In this document: positions 1 through 23,162 of the stretch, in pieces
How positions within the stretch are numbered: the stretch's first letter is position 1
Layout: every line of letters starts with the position of its first letter
Assembly (NCBI RefSeq): GCF_902362185.1
Contig: NC_044497.1
Coordinates: forward strand, 38,564,501 to 38,628,500
Direction of reading: 5' to 3'
Origin: Chanos chanos
Lineage: Eukaryota; Chordata; Actinopteri; Gonorynchiformes; Chanidae
Length of the DNA: 64,000 nucleotides
Notes under the pieces: model-generated
Told to the model about the DNA's origin: nothing
The model's input: the letters and a program-made list of their open reading frames with translations, nothing else
The model's database searches: none
Program-made: the position numbers and the translations under genes

Positions 1-3000
1 TGATTTGTACAAAGCAATTCTGTCCTATCTTCCACGTTGTCACATTGACACAAACAAAAACAACAACAGTGCACATACAAAGTATCTCCAACCTTGAGCC
101 ATGTCTGACTTTATTAGACTCACACTTAGACACAACTGGACAAATTCACACATGCAACCACACTCCACTGGCATTCTGAACTTAGACAGGCTTGCATTTG
201 CACTGAACAATGGCCAGATTTCTTCTCTCAGGGAAAGTGGGTTGTGCTTCGTACAGAATCATAATGAGCTGTAATCACTGATCTTCACTGTCTAACTCCC
301 AGGCCATCTAAAAGAATTACACCCCCTGCTTTAGAGTCACCGAGATGGGTCCATTTCATGCCCAGCCAAACAACAGTAAAAAGAAAACCAAATAGAAACG
401 CACAGTTTGTACTGCGTGGTTTACTGCTTCGTTCTCAAGTTTGCCTTTCAACTTTTGATCAATTGGAGATGTGTTGTGTAATCACATTTTAACTAGCCTC
501 CCTGTTTTCCACAATGGTAAAAAAGGATGATTGTTCAGCTAGTTTTGTTGTCCGTGAGCTTACCCTATTAGTCAGATGAAGTTCGTGGAAGGTTAGGAGT
601 TTTGGACAAATGATCAACTGAATTGTCCATTGGAAACTATTTTTACTGGACATTTTGTGCATACTACGTAATCAAAATACCAAATATGGGTACAGTCAAT
701 TAGCATATTTGTACCAAAAATCAATTATAATTATATGAAATAATGTTACAGAAATGCTTCTCTCTCTTTATCTGTGCAAATCATTTGAGAACTTTGAGAT
801 GGTGCTGATATAAAGTAACCCAGAGTATTACAGCATAACTGGCAAGAACCTGCTGGTGTATTGTGAGGATCTTCTCCTGCTGATGACTTCGGAAGCTGAA
901 GTGAAGACATTGTCCACTGGGGTCTAAAGTATGGTCAAAGGCGCATACTTGTTGACTGCAATGTCCATGATTTGCTTCAAGGTGAATCCAGGGCATGAGA
1001 GGGCAGTTCAAAATACACATTTAAGTGGAATAGTCCCTAGAACACAGGGCCTGGTCTCCTGAGTAGTGACCCTCCACAAGTGTATGTGTCAGGCAATGCT
1101 AAAAGAGATCTGTAGAGTTGAGTACTTATGTCTCCTTCATCTTATGGTTAAGTACTCTATTCTGATTAGAATGGTCTCTTCCATGATGGAGACGCCCAGA
1201 CCCGCAAGACATGAGTGGTCGATGAATAGTTCAGAGAGCGTGAAAATTATGTACACTGTGTGCTCTGGCCATCTTGGACGCTGCAACTCAATCCAATCAA
1301 ACAATTAAGGGATATTCTGGAGCAGTATCTGAGATAATGCTGTCCACTACCACCAACAAAACACTAAATGATGTGATTTGTTATGAGAGATTGGTTCCAG
1401 ACACTTGTAGAATACATGCTAAGTTATACTGCAGTTGACCTGTTGGCTTGTGCAAGAGCGATGGTCTGTTGAGATACTGGATGTATTTATAGATTAACAT
1501 GGGGCTCTTAGGACTTCTTTGTGTACATTTTGTGTTCAATTTGTCCCATCTCAAGGGGTAAAATATGTTCGTATTATGTATACATTTCACAACAAGGCTG
1601 TATTCCTTTGTTTAATATTTTCTCCAACTCAAACAGTGTTCAGCATTTCAAAACAAAACAAAAACCTGGTTTGAACATGGTCTGGTTTATATCCTCCGTT
1701 TGATCAGAACCGTTGTTTTCTGATGCATTAGCCTACCTGTGATATGTTTGAATTTTAAGGACACTCTGAAACGTTTGACATGCAGGCATGTGCTCATGCT
1801 ACGTTTACAAAGGTTTTCTTACCTAGGAAATTAGTTGGTAAATTTCCTCTGGCTATTGAAAAAAGAAAAAAAGAAGCAGTGCTTCAGATTTAACATAGAA
1901 TGACATAAACCTTGAAGGTTCGGCCTCCTCACTCTGGCATTCCTCATCCCCTTCCTCTACTTCTCCTCTCTGTCTAGCAGCTTCTTTTGCCGTCCAGTTA
2001 TGCTCAGACTGAGTGGAGCTGATTGGAGATATGCTCTTGTGAAGTCTGTGAATCATTACCCAGTAATGATGTCACATTACCCAGAAAGCCCAGTGGTCCC
2101 ATCTGATATTTAACTCTCTCACATGCTCTTAAAGGGTCTTGTTCTCTAGACTGTGTTGAGGAAACAAGCCGGCTGAGATAGAGAATAGCATTCTCCTTTA
2201 ACACACAGAGAGGAAGAGACACTAGACTTCCTGTGTTTCAGTTTAGTCCTCATTTCTGAAGAACGCCCAGAAAGAAAACGCTAGTAAGTTCAATTTTTTT
2301 CTACACTAATAAGAATTTTTTTTTCTCAAAATAATGTAGTAAAAAGATTGAATAAACAGAAAGAGAAACTGTAATATTCACTGTAATATAACACGACATA
2401 TAAAATAACAACAGTACGTATTGTTACATGCTTTTAACATACTTTTATCTCTCTCGTATTTGTTATATAGGGGCTTAATAAAATTGAATATTGTTTAAAT
2501 ACTTTTGATGTAGATCGTTTGTGGTTTAATATGAACTTGGCATCAGGTGTAGTTTTTGTTATGTCAGTCTTTACATTTTTTAAGAATGTTTGTGGCTTTG
2601 TTTTAGCACATGACAGAAACGTTACTAGGCAGAATAGTTAGATAAATGTTAGGGTTTTTTTATTTGTTGCGGAAACTAGTTCTTTATCTCACTGTGAAAC
2701 GCTGACATAGCGTTTGCTGCTTTGAGGAAATGGTCTAAGAAGGATGTCAGAGTTTTGTCCAGTCACAGACAGATTGCAGTCGGTTTTTATCTTGTCGTCT
2801 TTCTTTTCGCACAGTGGAAGAGAGCTGTGTTCAGCAATACACATATGGATGTCTTACACTGTGGCCGTTTTATTGGTTCAGACACAACAAGAGAAAATTT
2901 TCAACCACCGGTTTTTGTAATCTTGTTGTTGTTACCTTGTAAAGCATTTTGGATAGAAATGTAATTTCAAGTTAACAGCTCCCTCTTGCATGAACATGGC

Positions 3001-3935
3001 TAGACTTAGGACTCTTCAAATGATATGTGAGACATAGTTTTGAATATGACAGATGAAAGCAAGATGGTGTCCAGAGCCAGAGTTGAGTCTGGACTGCACT
3101 GTCTATGGCTGTGTGTCAGCAGTGCTGTGGGCAGTGTTCAGCTATAACGAATGGTTATGTCTGTGTATCAGCAGTGCTGTGGGCAGTGTTCAGCTATAAC
3201 GAATGGTTGTGTCTGTGTATCAGTAGTGCTGTGGGCAGTGTTCAGCTAATATGAATGGTTATGTCTGTGTATCAGTAGTGCTATGGGCAGTGTTCAGCCT
3301 TAATGAATGGTTATGTCTTTGTTTGCTTTCATGGGGGGGGTCTGTGTTTTGATAAGGACCCTGAGGTGGTTTGAGCCTTCGGGTGTCTGTGTCATCACTG
3401 TCTTTTGTCTTTACTTGATGCAGTTGTACCTTGTGAAGTTTCTGTTAATTATAGGTTTCTATAGGCAGGGTCTCTGTGGTTGATGAAAAGCGTTTGTGTG
3501 GAAACATTTAGTAAGGGCAGATGGAGAGAAACAGTTCTCATGCTTCAACAAAGTAGAAGATAAAAAAAGAGAGAGAATGAGAGAGGGTGTTGGAATGCTA
3601 CATGCAGTGAGCTCAAGCTAACAGGATTTTCTTTCTCTACAAAAAAAAAAAAAAAATCCCCCCTCCCCTCCCCCTTCACATTGTCACCGTCCCAGCTCAG
3701 CCACCAGGAATACAGCATCCTGCATCACAGGGATAGAACCCACCCACCAGCTCACAACCAGCCAATCCACACAACTTATCCTGTCATCCACTGGAGAGGC
3801 GGAGCTTGGAGCTACGCAGCGGAAAACCACTGAGCAGACAAACGCAGAAGACTGAGAGAGAGAGAGAGGGAGAGGGAGAGAAGGAGAAAAAGAGGTCTAA
3901 AGCAGGCAGTGTGTGTTAATCCTCCCTCAGTCATC
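1..3935. other. Upstream flank of pisd, no recognised gene
   Basis: I see no coding exon here on either strand; open frames are short and resemble no known family. The last 100 bases before the pisd start are a GA-rich purine tract (about 3855-3897), typical of a 5' untranslated leader. A sequence ending at 2283 is followed by a good donor (GTAAGTT), so an untranslated exon there is possible but unsupported otherwise. A decamer CATTACCCAG occurs twice near 2055-2083. A 15-base A run followed by a C-rich stretch lies at about 3641-3675. Confidence 0.6.
3117..3321. repeat. 52-bp minisatellite, about 3.9 units
   Basis: Tandem units begin at 3117, 3169, 3221 and 3273, exactly 52 bases apart. Each carries GTGCTGTGGGCAGTGTTCAG followed by a variable stretch and AATGGTTATGTCTGTGTATC. 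The units differ at a few positions, with the fourth the most diverged. The array sits about 600 bases upstream of pisd exon 1. Confidence 0.9.
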
Positions 3936-14199
<10,264 letters not shown>

Positions 14200-15818
14200 T
14201 GCCAGCAGAGGAGAGAACAGCTTTTCTGAACTCGTCAGCACGGTCGCTGGCGTTGTCAAAAACGTACAAGCGAAACCACTGGCAACCACTGGTCACACAG
14301 ACAGCAATGTACTCTCACTTCAAAACTGAGACAAACGTGCCCTCATCTGTACTCACCCACACACATGAACCACTTTTTGTGTTGTTGCCATTGGGGTCTC
14401 CCCCACCTGTTTGAAAACGGTTTCTACTTCCTGTGTTTTGTATTGTTTTGCTTTTTGTTTTTGTTTGTTTTGTTTTTGTCCAATACACAGTTGAAGTGTG
14501 AGTATCGATCATCAGGGTGTTGTGGTGATTCACTTTTCCATAAAATGCCATTGAGATATTTTTTTTTTTTTAAATAGTTTTTGTGGACTGTTGCCCATAT
14601 TGCCTTTGTCAAGAACCACTCATTGTATGGGCAGGATTTTCCACAGCTCACAGTGTTGACACTCAACTATACACAAAACAACATCTCTGTTCGGTCAGGC
14701 GCTTGAATGAGCTGGATTCCCTCATGTACACATTCAGCTAAAAGAAGGAATGTGCAAGAGACTTTCTTTTCTTTCATCTCTGTTTTTACAGTACTGCCTC
14801 TCTTTTTTTTTCCTTCTCTTCCACACGTTTCCTCCGTCCATACAAGCTTTTCACATCATTCTCCAAGTAGGCACGGGTGATGGGGTGATGGAGGTCACTG
14901 GAATAGACATCCTTCTAACTATGGAAATAATCTCTTATTCTGTGACGAAAGTGTGTTCTCTAAAAACCTACGAACAAGTGACAATTACTGCCATATAGCG
15001 TTTTATAGAGTGGATGCATCATGCCCAGATTGGTTCATCTGAAATCAGTGGAGATGTTTACCCAGTAAAGGCTGTTGAAAGGTGGGCAGTATAGCTGATC
15101 CTAGTCACTAAATATCATCAGTGAGACTAAAGTCAGACTAAAAGACCTGAGAGAGTGATAACGATGACTAACAACCTGTGGCACGTAAATGTATTGAATT
15201 TCCTATATATGATAAACTAATACACCACCCACCCCAAACTGTTTGTTCATTCAAACAGATCCTAATTTGTTTCATGTAGAGAGTGTTAGTCAACAAACAG
15301 CAGCAACTGTAACTAGAGCATTCTAAAGCTTTCTAAAACCATTTAGACTGATGTTTACCCAAGGGCTTAGCTCTTAAATATTTTCTCTCTCTATTTTTGG
15401 TTCTATCTCAGATCTCTTGTAGTGCCAAAAATGCAAGCTCTATTTTGGTCAGTTTTGTTTTCGCTTGGAGTATGTCAAAACTCTGTTTATTATTGACTGT
15501 TCTGGGGTTTTCTAATGTGGGATAACAGGAACAATTTCAAACTTTTGACATTGGTCTTAAAGGCAATGTCAAGACTCGTCTCTACCAAACTCATCTCTGA
15601 TTGGTCTGTGCCCATTTTGGGGCTCAAGAGGACATCTTTGTAGAGGTGAGGGATCCAAAGGTGATGTTACTCGACAGTGTGTCACTAACCAAACACTTAG
15701 CTCTCCCAGGGGCCAGAGCCCGTGACATCTGTTTTATTGGGAAATTGTAAAATACTTGAATTATTTGTCTGAGATGTCATGGATGTTAATGGCGAAATAG
15801 TTCTAAACGCAGGAAGAA

Positions 15819-15824
15819 AATAAA
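15819..15824 (+). terminator. pisd: Candidate poly(A) signal for pisd
   Basis: The first canonical AATAAA on the + strand that I noticed after the pisd stop, 1.6 kb downstream. A second lies at about 16683. It implies a 3' untranslated region of about 1.6 kb. Inferred from position only. Confidence 0.4.
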
Positions 15825-18397
15825 TTTTTGCGTATTCTTACATATCATGTTCTCAGGATCTCTGCCTCTCTCCAGGTGTTTGTGGGTTATAATGTTAAAT
15901 TCAAAACTGAACACAACGGAGGTGAATAAGAAAAGTAACATTTCACTGTTACAGGGATTACTGAAGAGGAGAATGTGTCTCTAATAGCCTACATAGCTAA
16001 GTTTATAATGGTAATACTTTTGCATGACCAGCACTCACAACCTAATGATTTACATTTAATAAGAAAAAACACGGATCTTCAAAACCACAGGAATAACAGT
16101 TTATACAATTTCATCATTATATGGGGTCAACTCCAAAGTGCTAACAATGAAATCCAATTGAACGAACAGGAATTTAGGTCATTACTGTGTGTGTGCCTTT
16201 CCAAGCAACAAGAAAAAGACATAAAATCTGGTGTCTTTTGTCTCCCCCTACTGGCTGAAATATCCTGCACCAACAGGACATGGGAACAGGTCTGTATGAA
16301 AGGTGGCATGTAGTAACAAAGCAGAAATACTTACTGTATTTAAGTATGTTTGGGGGATATTTCTACCTTAATCGAATATAAATCTTTCAACTTTTTATTT
16401 CACTTCATTTTCAAAAGCAAATAGCGACTTTTACTCTGCTACATCTCTCCAGACACCTTCGTTACTTTCTTCAATATTAAGCCAGCAGAAAACAAATACC
16501 CAAATATGAACAGTGTTTCACTCAGCAAATCGTTTGGTTAATTATGTCCTCCCATAGACTAGATCAGCATCCTCAAGGATCAGCATCCTTCTCCTGACAA
16601 CGGCACTCTACAATCCTGTCAGACCTCTGATGGACCCAAAAAATTTAGAAAGTAATATTAACTTAATCACTTATTAGCTTTAGAATAAAGCATGAAAACG
16701 TGTCAAGTTGTTTCTGACAGCAGACAGAACAATGAGAAAATACATATACATATATTTTTCACATACACACATTGCTGGAAATGGGGAGACCCTACACAGA
16801 AATCTGGCCAGGTAACAGCATCCAGTGAAAGTCAATATGATAACGTATATGGAAAGATAAAGAATTTTAATCACCATACACACACAAATAGGAAATAGGA
16901 ATTTCAAAGGGAGTAACACATTTAATGTTATTTAAATTTTTTAAAAATCAATATTTACATTTGTACTCCATTTCTGTCACCATCCTGACAAAGGCTATGC
17001 CTTCACTTATATTAAACTTAAAAGACATAGAATGCAGTAGAAATAGAACAAAACAGGCAAAAACCACGTGTCTTTTTCCTTCCCTTTCTCCCACTTTCTT
17101 TTCCTAAAGGTTTTCCCCTTAACAGGCTCAACCTCAAATAAGGCCTCAAGTGTGCCAGTGGTTGGCCATTGTGAATTTGGTTTTCAGTGAGATCAAGCAT
17201 TTGAATAGACTAATTCATGTCCCCACCAACTGGTTCTTCACCAGGCTATCCTTCTGTAACATTACATTTGTTTGCTTTTCTCTCCCCTTAGTCAGACTGT
17301 CAAGTGAATTTCACACTAATTTAAACCTATCCGGAAATTAACCAAATTATTAATGAATTGGGGTTGTTGAAAGAGAAACCAGATTCACCATTTAAGACAA
17401 AGTTATACCGATTAAATCACCGTCTGTCGTTGACTGTACTGATTAAGAAAACCGAGGTCCCCTTACCCCAAGCAACAGAACAAACAATAAGACGGGGCAA
17501 AGTTCTGCACAGAAACCACACCGGAGAGCACCCACATCAGGGTACAAATGCTCGCATATCAACTCAGCTAATGTTTCGTAAGCTCTCTTGACTCAGCACT
17601 GGCAAGCAAGCTTTTTTAATGGCTTTGAAAACGAGTTTAACGCATGACACTCCCTGACTGATTTTTCAGAATTTGGGGAGTCAGCAGACGAAACGTTACG
17701 AACCGTTTCAGTTACCTAGTTTCTTTGTGATAGCTTTCGAGGTGAAATATTGTTAAAATTTTCTGATTAGTCCGAGGCTGAACTCCGTTCACCCGAGATT
17801 TTTACTTCCCCAAATGCTGTAGGGGTGCGTTCCGGCCCATTCCCAGCACTATACAGACGTATTGCTGCCTTGACTTGATTTAAAGCTCTGAAACACTTTG
17901 AACAACCCACGGGATTTTGATCATTGATCAAATTAGCCCACAGAAGAAAATGATCTGTGGCAACAGTCAAAGCAGCTGCGATGTTGTGCTTTTCGTGAGA
18001 CTTCTGAAAAGCAGTACTGCGAGGGACTTTTACGGACTAGGCCTATTCCTCCGCACTTTCAACGAATGCCACTCCCCTCTCTAAGGAACTCCGCATCGAA
18101 AACCGGTTCAGCAGCTGACTCGCTCCCCAGGCACTTCAAAATTACGCCATTGATTCGGTCTCAGCTCTGTCAAGGGTAAGGTGTTCATTAATGATACCTC
18201 AAACACTGTACAGTTTTCCCTCGATTTTCCACATTCCTGGGATGCTAGAAGACCCACGTAGATTGGAAAAGCGTACAACATACATTAACATGGGTGATAG
18301 AAAGTCTAGAAAAGAATCATTTTCAATGCAGAATACCCATTAACAGTGAAGTTTACTTCACAACTAAGCTTAAATTAACATATTAGTTATGTGCAGC
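15825..18397. other. Spacer between pisd and cysrt1
   Basis: No recognised gene. Short open frames at 17358-17591 (+) and 17767-17970 (-) resemble no family. From about 17960 the base composition is richer in CpG than its surroundings and ends in a good + strand donor (CAAGG|GTAAGG) at 18179, so this stretch could be an untranslated first exon. Confidence 0.5.
17960..18178 (+). other. Candidate untranslated first exon or promoter
   Basis: A block with several CpG dinucleotides, standing out from AT-rich surroundings, that ends at a strong donor (CAAGG|GTAAGGTG). The next + strand gene is rnf224, whose coding exon begins 9.3 kb further on and whose 5' exon is not otherwise seen, so this could be its distant leader. 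No TATA box or other supporting motif was seen. Confidence 0.2.
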
Positions 18398-18515
18398 TTT
18401 ATTCTTAACATTTTGTACAGAGCTAGCACTGATCACAACAGAACAAGTGCAAAATGTTCGAATAAGAACAGTTTTATTAGCATCTCTGTAACAATATTAC
18501 AAAATAATGTTTATT
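18398..18515 (-). terminator. cysrt1: Cluster of poly(A) signals, probable end of cysrt1
   Basis: TTTATT (AATAAA on the - strand) occurs three times: 18398-18403, 18473-18478 and 18510-18515. It is the nearest such cluster below the cysrt1 stop and would give the gene a single long terminal exon with about 1.2-1.4 kb of 3' untranslated sequence. Confidence 0.4.
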
Positions 18516-19467
18516 ATTAGTGGCATTACAACTATTTTGTCCTGATTTGGTTTAACAAGTGTACAGCATATTGAAATTCCTGTCTTCTCTTGTCCAGAGA
18601 TGAGTTTCAAATTTAGTGTTATGAGCTGATCAAAAGCAGGCCTGATATTTTTCCTTTGTTGTGTTTGTCCAGATCTGTGAGGTATGCACTTATAGTGAAT
18701 CCATGGTAGACTGAGCTTAAGTTTTCATTGTGTGTACTGAAAGTACGAATTTACATAGCATTGTTCCTGAGTACTTTGTTGCTTGGTCCATCACTGAAGC
18801 ACAGGGAAAGAGGGTGGAAATTTTGGACCGGTTTCACTGTTGTGTGTCAGGCATGCAGAATGACAGGGTGTGGTATGTGAGTCTGAGAACAGTGCTCCAT
18901 TGAAACTGAAGCAGCACCCCCATCCACACACACATTCAGATTTGAAAATTAGGAGCCACAACAAAATTCTCTTTCTGTGGATCTTACTTTAGAGTATTGC
19001 TCTTCAGTTTAGTGAGAGCACGTGTGACTGGCCTGCAACTCTGTTAGTGTAGGGATCTGCCCACACAGCTCCTAACTCTATTAGTGGTGTGATTTATGCC
19101 CACGTGACCTGCAAGTATGTTAGCATACCGTTCCCTGCTCACATAGCCCTGACCACTTGTATGAAAACAAAATGTTAGTTCTGGATTTGCTGGTCCCTCA
19201 CGTACAAACAAACTCAAGGCTTTTTGTCTGATGATGTTTTGACATGCCTTGACAGATAGCAGTCCAATAAAGGTGCGTCCGATGACATCATCAAGGTTCT
19301 AGATTTTGTGTGCCCTTCCATATGACAAAAAGGGAGGTACAACAATTGCACGGTTTGTCATTATTCAGACCGATACATAGGTCACAAAGAGAACAATGGC
19401 AATAGTCAAATATATGGTCTGGAAGCTTCTAAAAAAATTTTTTAATGTTGATCCATCCGTAAATATT

Positions 19468-19683
19468 TTACTCAATGAAGTCAGCTCGACCATGGCGGTG
19501 AAAGTCTTTCTGTCTCCAGAAATCTTGCTGACTATCCACAGACTTGGTTGACACATAATCACTAATGTTGTCTCTCTGGAGTTCCCTAAAGTGTGAAACC
19601 AGGCTCCTGAATGAAACAACTTGATGCGTCCAGGCCGATTGTTCATTCAATAGTTCTTTTGTTGAGGCCACTCCAGGAGATCT
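19468..19683 (-). other. Small open frame in the probable cysrt1 3' UTR
   Basis: An open frame of about 71 codons begins just after a stop, 68 bases below the cysrt1 stop codon. It has no ATG at its 5' end (the first plausible start is GTG at 19671) and reads VASTKELLNEQSAWTHQVVS and onward to ...RHGRADFIE. The composition is balanced, with Trp, His and charged residues, rather than low complexity. I do not recognise it. It may be a chance frame, a decayed exon or a downstream small peptide; chance is most likely. Confidence 0.2.
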
Positions 19684-19750
19684 TCAAAGACGCATAAACT
19701 GCTGTCATTGTACCCAGAATCCCCTGCAGCCTGACAGATGGAAGCATCCC

Positions 19751-20056
19751 TTACTTCTTTCTTCGGCAGCGGCAGCAGCAAGCGTAACAGCGGCTTACCT
19801 GTTCCTCATCCTCCTTTACTGTGTAGGGTGGAGGGTTCTGAGTGCCATCTTTGGTCTGGGTGCTGTACACAGGAACACCTGAAGGGTTGTCTTCACCCTG
19901 GGGTTTAAAATTCCCATAAGGGTTGAGGGAAGAGTTATTGTAGCCGCTGTCCAGGGTCATAGGGTTGATAATAACGGTGCTGGAGTCACCTTGTGTGCGC
20001 AGCTTGGCACGGGGAATGGTGACATCACCATAGGGGTTATCCAGTGAGATGTTCAT
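19751..20056 (-). CDS. cysrt1: Cysteine-rich tail protein 1 (cysrt1)
   Basis: Single coding exon of 101 aa. The N-terminus LDNPYGDVTIPRAKLR matches the NPYxxxxIPRAxLR signature of human CYSRT1 (C9orf169). The protein is polar and probably unstructured, with a second NPYG at residues 45-48 and a PPPY (PPxY-type WW-domain ligand) at 75-78. It ends in a Cys/Arg tail, SRCYACCCRCRRKK, with Cys at 90, 93, 94, 95 and 97, suitable for palmitoylation. Human CYSRT1 is longer with a bigger Cys tail. The family's function is poorly known. The neighbour on the right is rnf224, as in human 9q34.3, which supports the call. An in-exon acceptor (CCATAG|GAAC, exon start 20223) indicates a spliced 5' leader. 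Confidence 0.88.
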   Translation of the reverse strand: MNISLDNPYGDVTIPRAKLRTQGDSSTVIINPMTLDSGYNNSSLNPYGNFKPQGEDNPSGVPVYSTQTKDGTQNPPPYTVKEDEEQVSRCYACCCRCRRKK

Positions 20057-20760
20057 GGTGGTAGATCAGATGGTTCAGCTTGACAAGCGCTGGTCCGTCG
20101 GATAATGCAACTTTCACTTTTCCCACTGAGGTGCAGTCCAGAGCTGTCTCCCGTCTAGGTTACTTAGATAGGCAGTTGCAACATTCTTGTGCTGTTATTC
20201 TGAATGACTTTAGTTTTCTGTTCCTATGGAAAGAAGTTGAATGTGTTTGAATGTACATCTGTCAAAATGTACAGAACCTTTAGATCAAGACATTACATAC
20301 GCACAGACAACCACACTGATATGTCACACACCCAAGAAACAGGTTTATGCTGATGGTTGGTTTGATAGCTCACAGATGAATTTTGAGAAATAAAGGAATG
20401 TTAGTAGAAAGGGGTTTAGAGTAAGGTAAGCTAAAGCTCTTTGACAACCAAAGGATTTAGTAATCCTTTTTTATTTCTATAATCTTTATTTTTGGCATAG
20501 TTTATATTCTGCCTAATCTGTCGTTAACTCTGTTTTAAAAATCTCATGAAAAATTCCTCTGCTGAAGATGCATTTTCTAATCTGAAGTTTTAGTCTTGAT
20601 AAAAGGTTTCAGTCTACATCCTTCAAACAATCTCTTCAACATATTCACTAATATACGCAACTACATAAACAAGATGTACAAATACCCCCCAAAAAATAAA
20701 AAAAACACACTTGTCAGAATCAATAAATCATTGTACAGAACTCAGAGACTGAGTACTTAC

Positions 20761-20990
20761 CTGTTTAAGGTTATGAATTTCTCAGTGGTTGGTAGTTTGC
20801 GGTATACGTGCTATCATTTCCTGCTGCGTCTCGTGTTTGGGCAGGTGCGTGTTTCAGTGTTTCCTCAGTTCTTTTCCGTGTGCCTGGGAGGAGTGTACTC
20901 ACACCTGAGCACTCGGAGTGAGAAGGAGGAGACTGTGGAGCTGTGTCTGGTGAGACCGAGAGACAGAGAGTGTGACTGAGAGAGAGAGAG
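20761..20990 (-). promoter_or_regulatory. cysrt1: Probable untranslated first exon and promoter of cysrt1
   Basis: On the - strand AAACAG|GTAAGTACTC gives a consensus donor with the last exon base at 20761, pairing with the acceptor before 20223 to define a 537-base 5' intron. The transcription start is not visible; the upper bound given is approximate. Confidence 0.4.
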
Positions 20991-22255
20991 CTGTTCTGCG
21001 CTAGCAGGTAGTGTATAACCACACCCCTCTACAGACAAGCATCACCGAAACCCTGGAGAGGGAGGGGCAGGTGCGGGTGAGTAAGCTCCGGAATGTCTCT
21101 CAAAACAATTCTCACAATTCAGGTGGAAACTCCATGGCAACAAGCCCCGGTGTCCAGTCCATGGACATGCAGAGGAATCTGAAGCTTGTTTTAGTTTGTC
21201 ATCCAGGAAAGATCTGGTTGAACGGGATGCACTTCGTGAAAGTGGTTAGGGATATTTGTACCATTTCTGACCTCACAATGTAGAGATGTTTTTTTAGGTT
21301 TAAATCTTGATTTATAGGATAGCGCATGTAGACATCTTGAAGATATAGGGGTATAGTTCCTCTGGTTAATATTAACCATTTGCACATTCAGACAAATTCT
21401 TGTACATGCCTCACCTCTCTCTCTTTGTATCCCCTTATTTGTATAATGTGGGTGGTTGACAAACATTCCTCTCTAAATGGGCAGAGAAAGAGAGAGAGAG
21501 AGGGAGACAGACAAAGAGAGACAAACAATACCATCTCAAACAAAATGCTATTGTTTGTGTTTTTCTCTATTTCTGAAACAGCCCCACCTATAGTTCATGT
21601 TGTTGTTTTTTTTCTCTCTGATAAATTAAGCGAATAACCATCATGATTTGTTTTTAGTAACAAATAAATGTATTACATACTTCCAACAACCATTGTAGGA
21701 AGAATATGAGCTCAACACCAATCTGTTATCACGAAATGCGCACATAGAAGGTGACCCATCACAGAATCTGGAATCACGGAGCATCATAAGCCAAACAAAC
21801 AACAACAAAGACAAACAACAAAATAGTGAAAGGAATGGACATACTAGAATGCATTTCCTGACAAACCGATGAAGTATTATAGGAATGCCACTGGCTTTGT
21901 CAGAAGTTACTGACAGAGAATAGGATTAATGCACACATACTGGTTTAAACACATTCTTGCACAGTTTCTACATGCTGATGTCATCAGTTGCGTTTGCTGA
22001 AGAGTAAGGAAGGAACTTGCTTTGTGCTAGTAGAACTGGATAGGGGCCCAGTTCTGTGATGCTGGCTAGCAGCACAAAGACAGGTAAAACTGGACTTATA
22101 CGTCACCCCCCCCCCCCCCCCCTTTTACTTATGCGCTCACACTAACATTATCTACTCTCATGTACACTGTCTGTCTCTCACTCTCTCAGTTCAACAGGGA
22201 GACTCAAGTGGAAAATTAGTGTCCCATACACAGAACACTTATATATACATGTAAG

Positions 22256-22425
22256 CAGTTGTTGATTTGTTATTTTTTAAAAGGGGGGATGGCCCAGTGG
22301 CCACTGACACTACTCTATAGAGAATATGTAGGGGGAATGGCAGGTTAACAAGGGGGATGCATTTTGGTCATTTTGCTAACAAGGGGGATGGCATCCCCCA
22401 TCATCCCCCTACAAATCGCCTACTG
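22256..22425 (+). mobile_element. MITE copy A, hAT-like termini
   Basis: About 170 bp, bounded by CAGTTGTTGATTTGT and ACAAATCGCCTACTG, which form imperfect inverted repeats. The interior is marked by GGGGGATGGC and a GGATGGCATCCCCC palindrome. The 8-base flanks (CATGTAAG and TATATAGG) differ at three positions, all transitions, which could be an aged 8-bp target duplication. A second copy lies inverted at 49625-49791. There is no coding capacity. Confidence 0.75.
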
Positions 22426-23080
22426 TATATAGGAGACACACAGACTCTGAAAAATTTAAAATGTTCTTTAAAATAGATGTAGGCAAGGCAACAACATATG
22501 TAAACATATCTGACAAAGGACTAGGAGAGGTAAAGTGCCTAGAACATTCAAATGCTTGTGTTTGTGTAATGTGTGCATATCTGTGTGACTGAGGGAGGGA
22601 GGGGAAGACAGAGAGAGAGAGAGAGAGAGAGAGAGCGTCAGAGTGAGTCTAACTATATTTGTAACTCTCTGGGAGCAGTTGACAGTGTAAACATGGGGTT
22701 ATTGCTGAGATAAAGAAAGTGCATGGAAGATGAAAATACCCAGCTGTCCAGTAAAGGTTGTGGACAATACCACTGTCTTTAACTCCTGTGTTAGTGTTTG
22801 AAGGCTGTAGTGGTATTACAGACTGTTCTCTCATTAGATGATTAATTTTATATAAACAGATAGTATCCGTCAGGGTTATGATTCATGATGTTGATCTGTG
22901 AGACATTGTGAGTGAGGAAGGGAAATACAGTTTTCAAATTCTGTGGTTGCACTTCAACTAAGCTACGGGATTGAAATTTGCACACTGCCAGCGAGAGACT
23001 GGCATGCAGCTACCATAGGAAACGCCTTAGATGACACCTCTAGCAATATAGTTGTCATCTAAAAGGAAGGAATTACATTC

Positions 23081-23101
23081 CTTCTCTCTCTTTCTCTCTC
23101 C

Positions 23102-23158
<57 letters not shown>
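23081..23158. repeat. TC microsatellite
   Basis: About 78 bases of almost pure CT/TC dinucleotide with a few TTT interruptions. It is the longest simple repeat in the window. Confidence 0.95.

Positions 23159-23162
<4 letters not shown>

Noticed and set aside
17358-17591. Frame containing HRNHTGEHPHQ, reminiscent of a zinc-finger linker
   Set aside because: There is no Cys pair or finger spacing around it; a single linker-like hexamer is coincidence.
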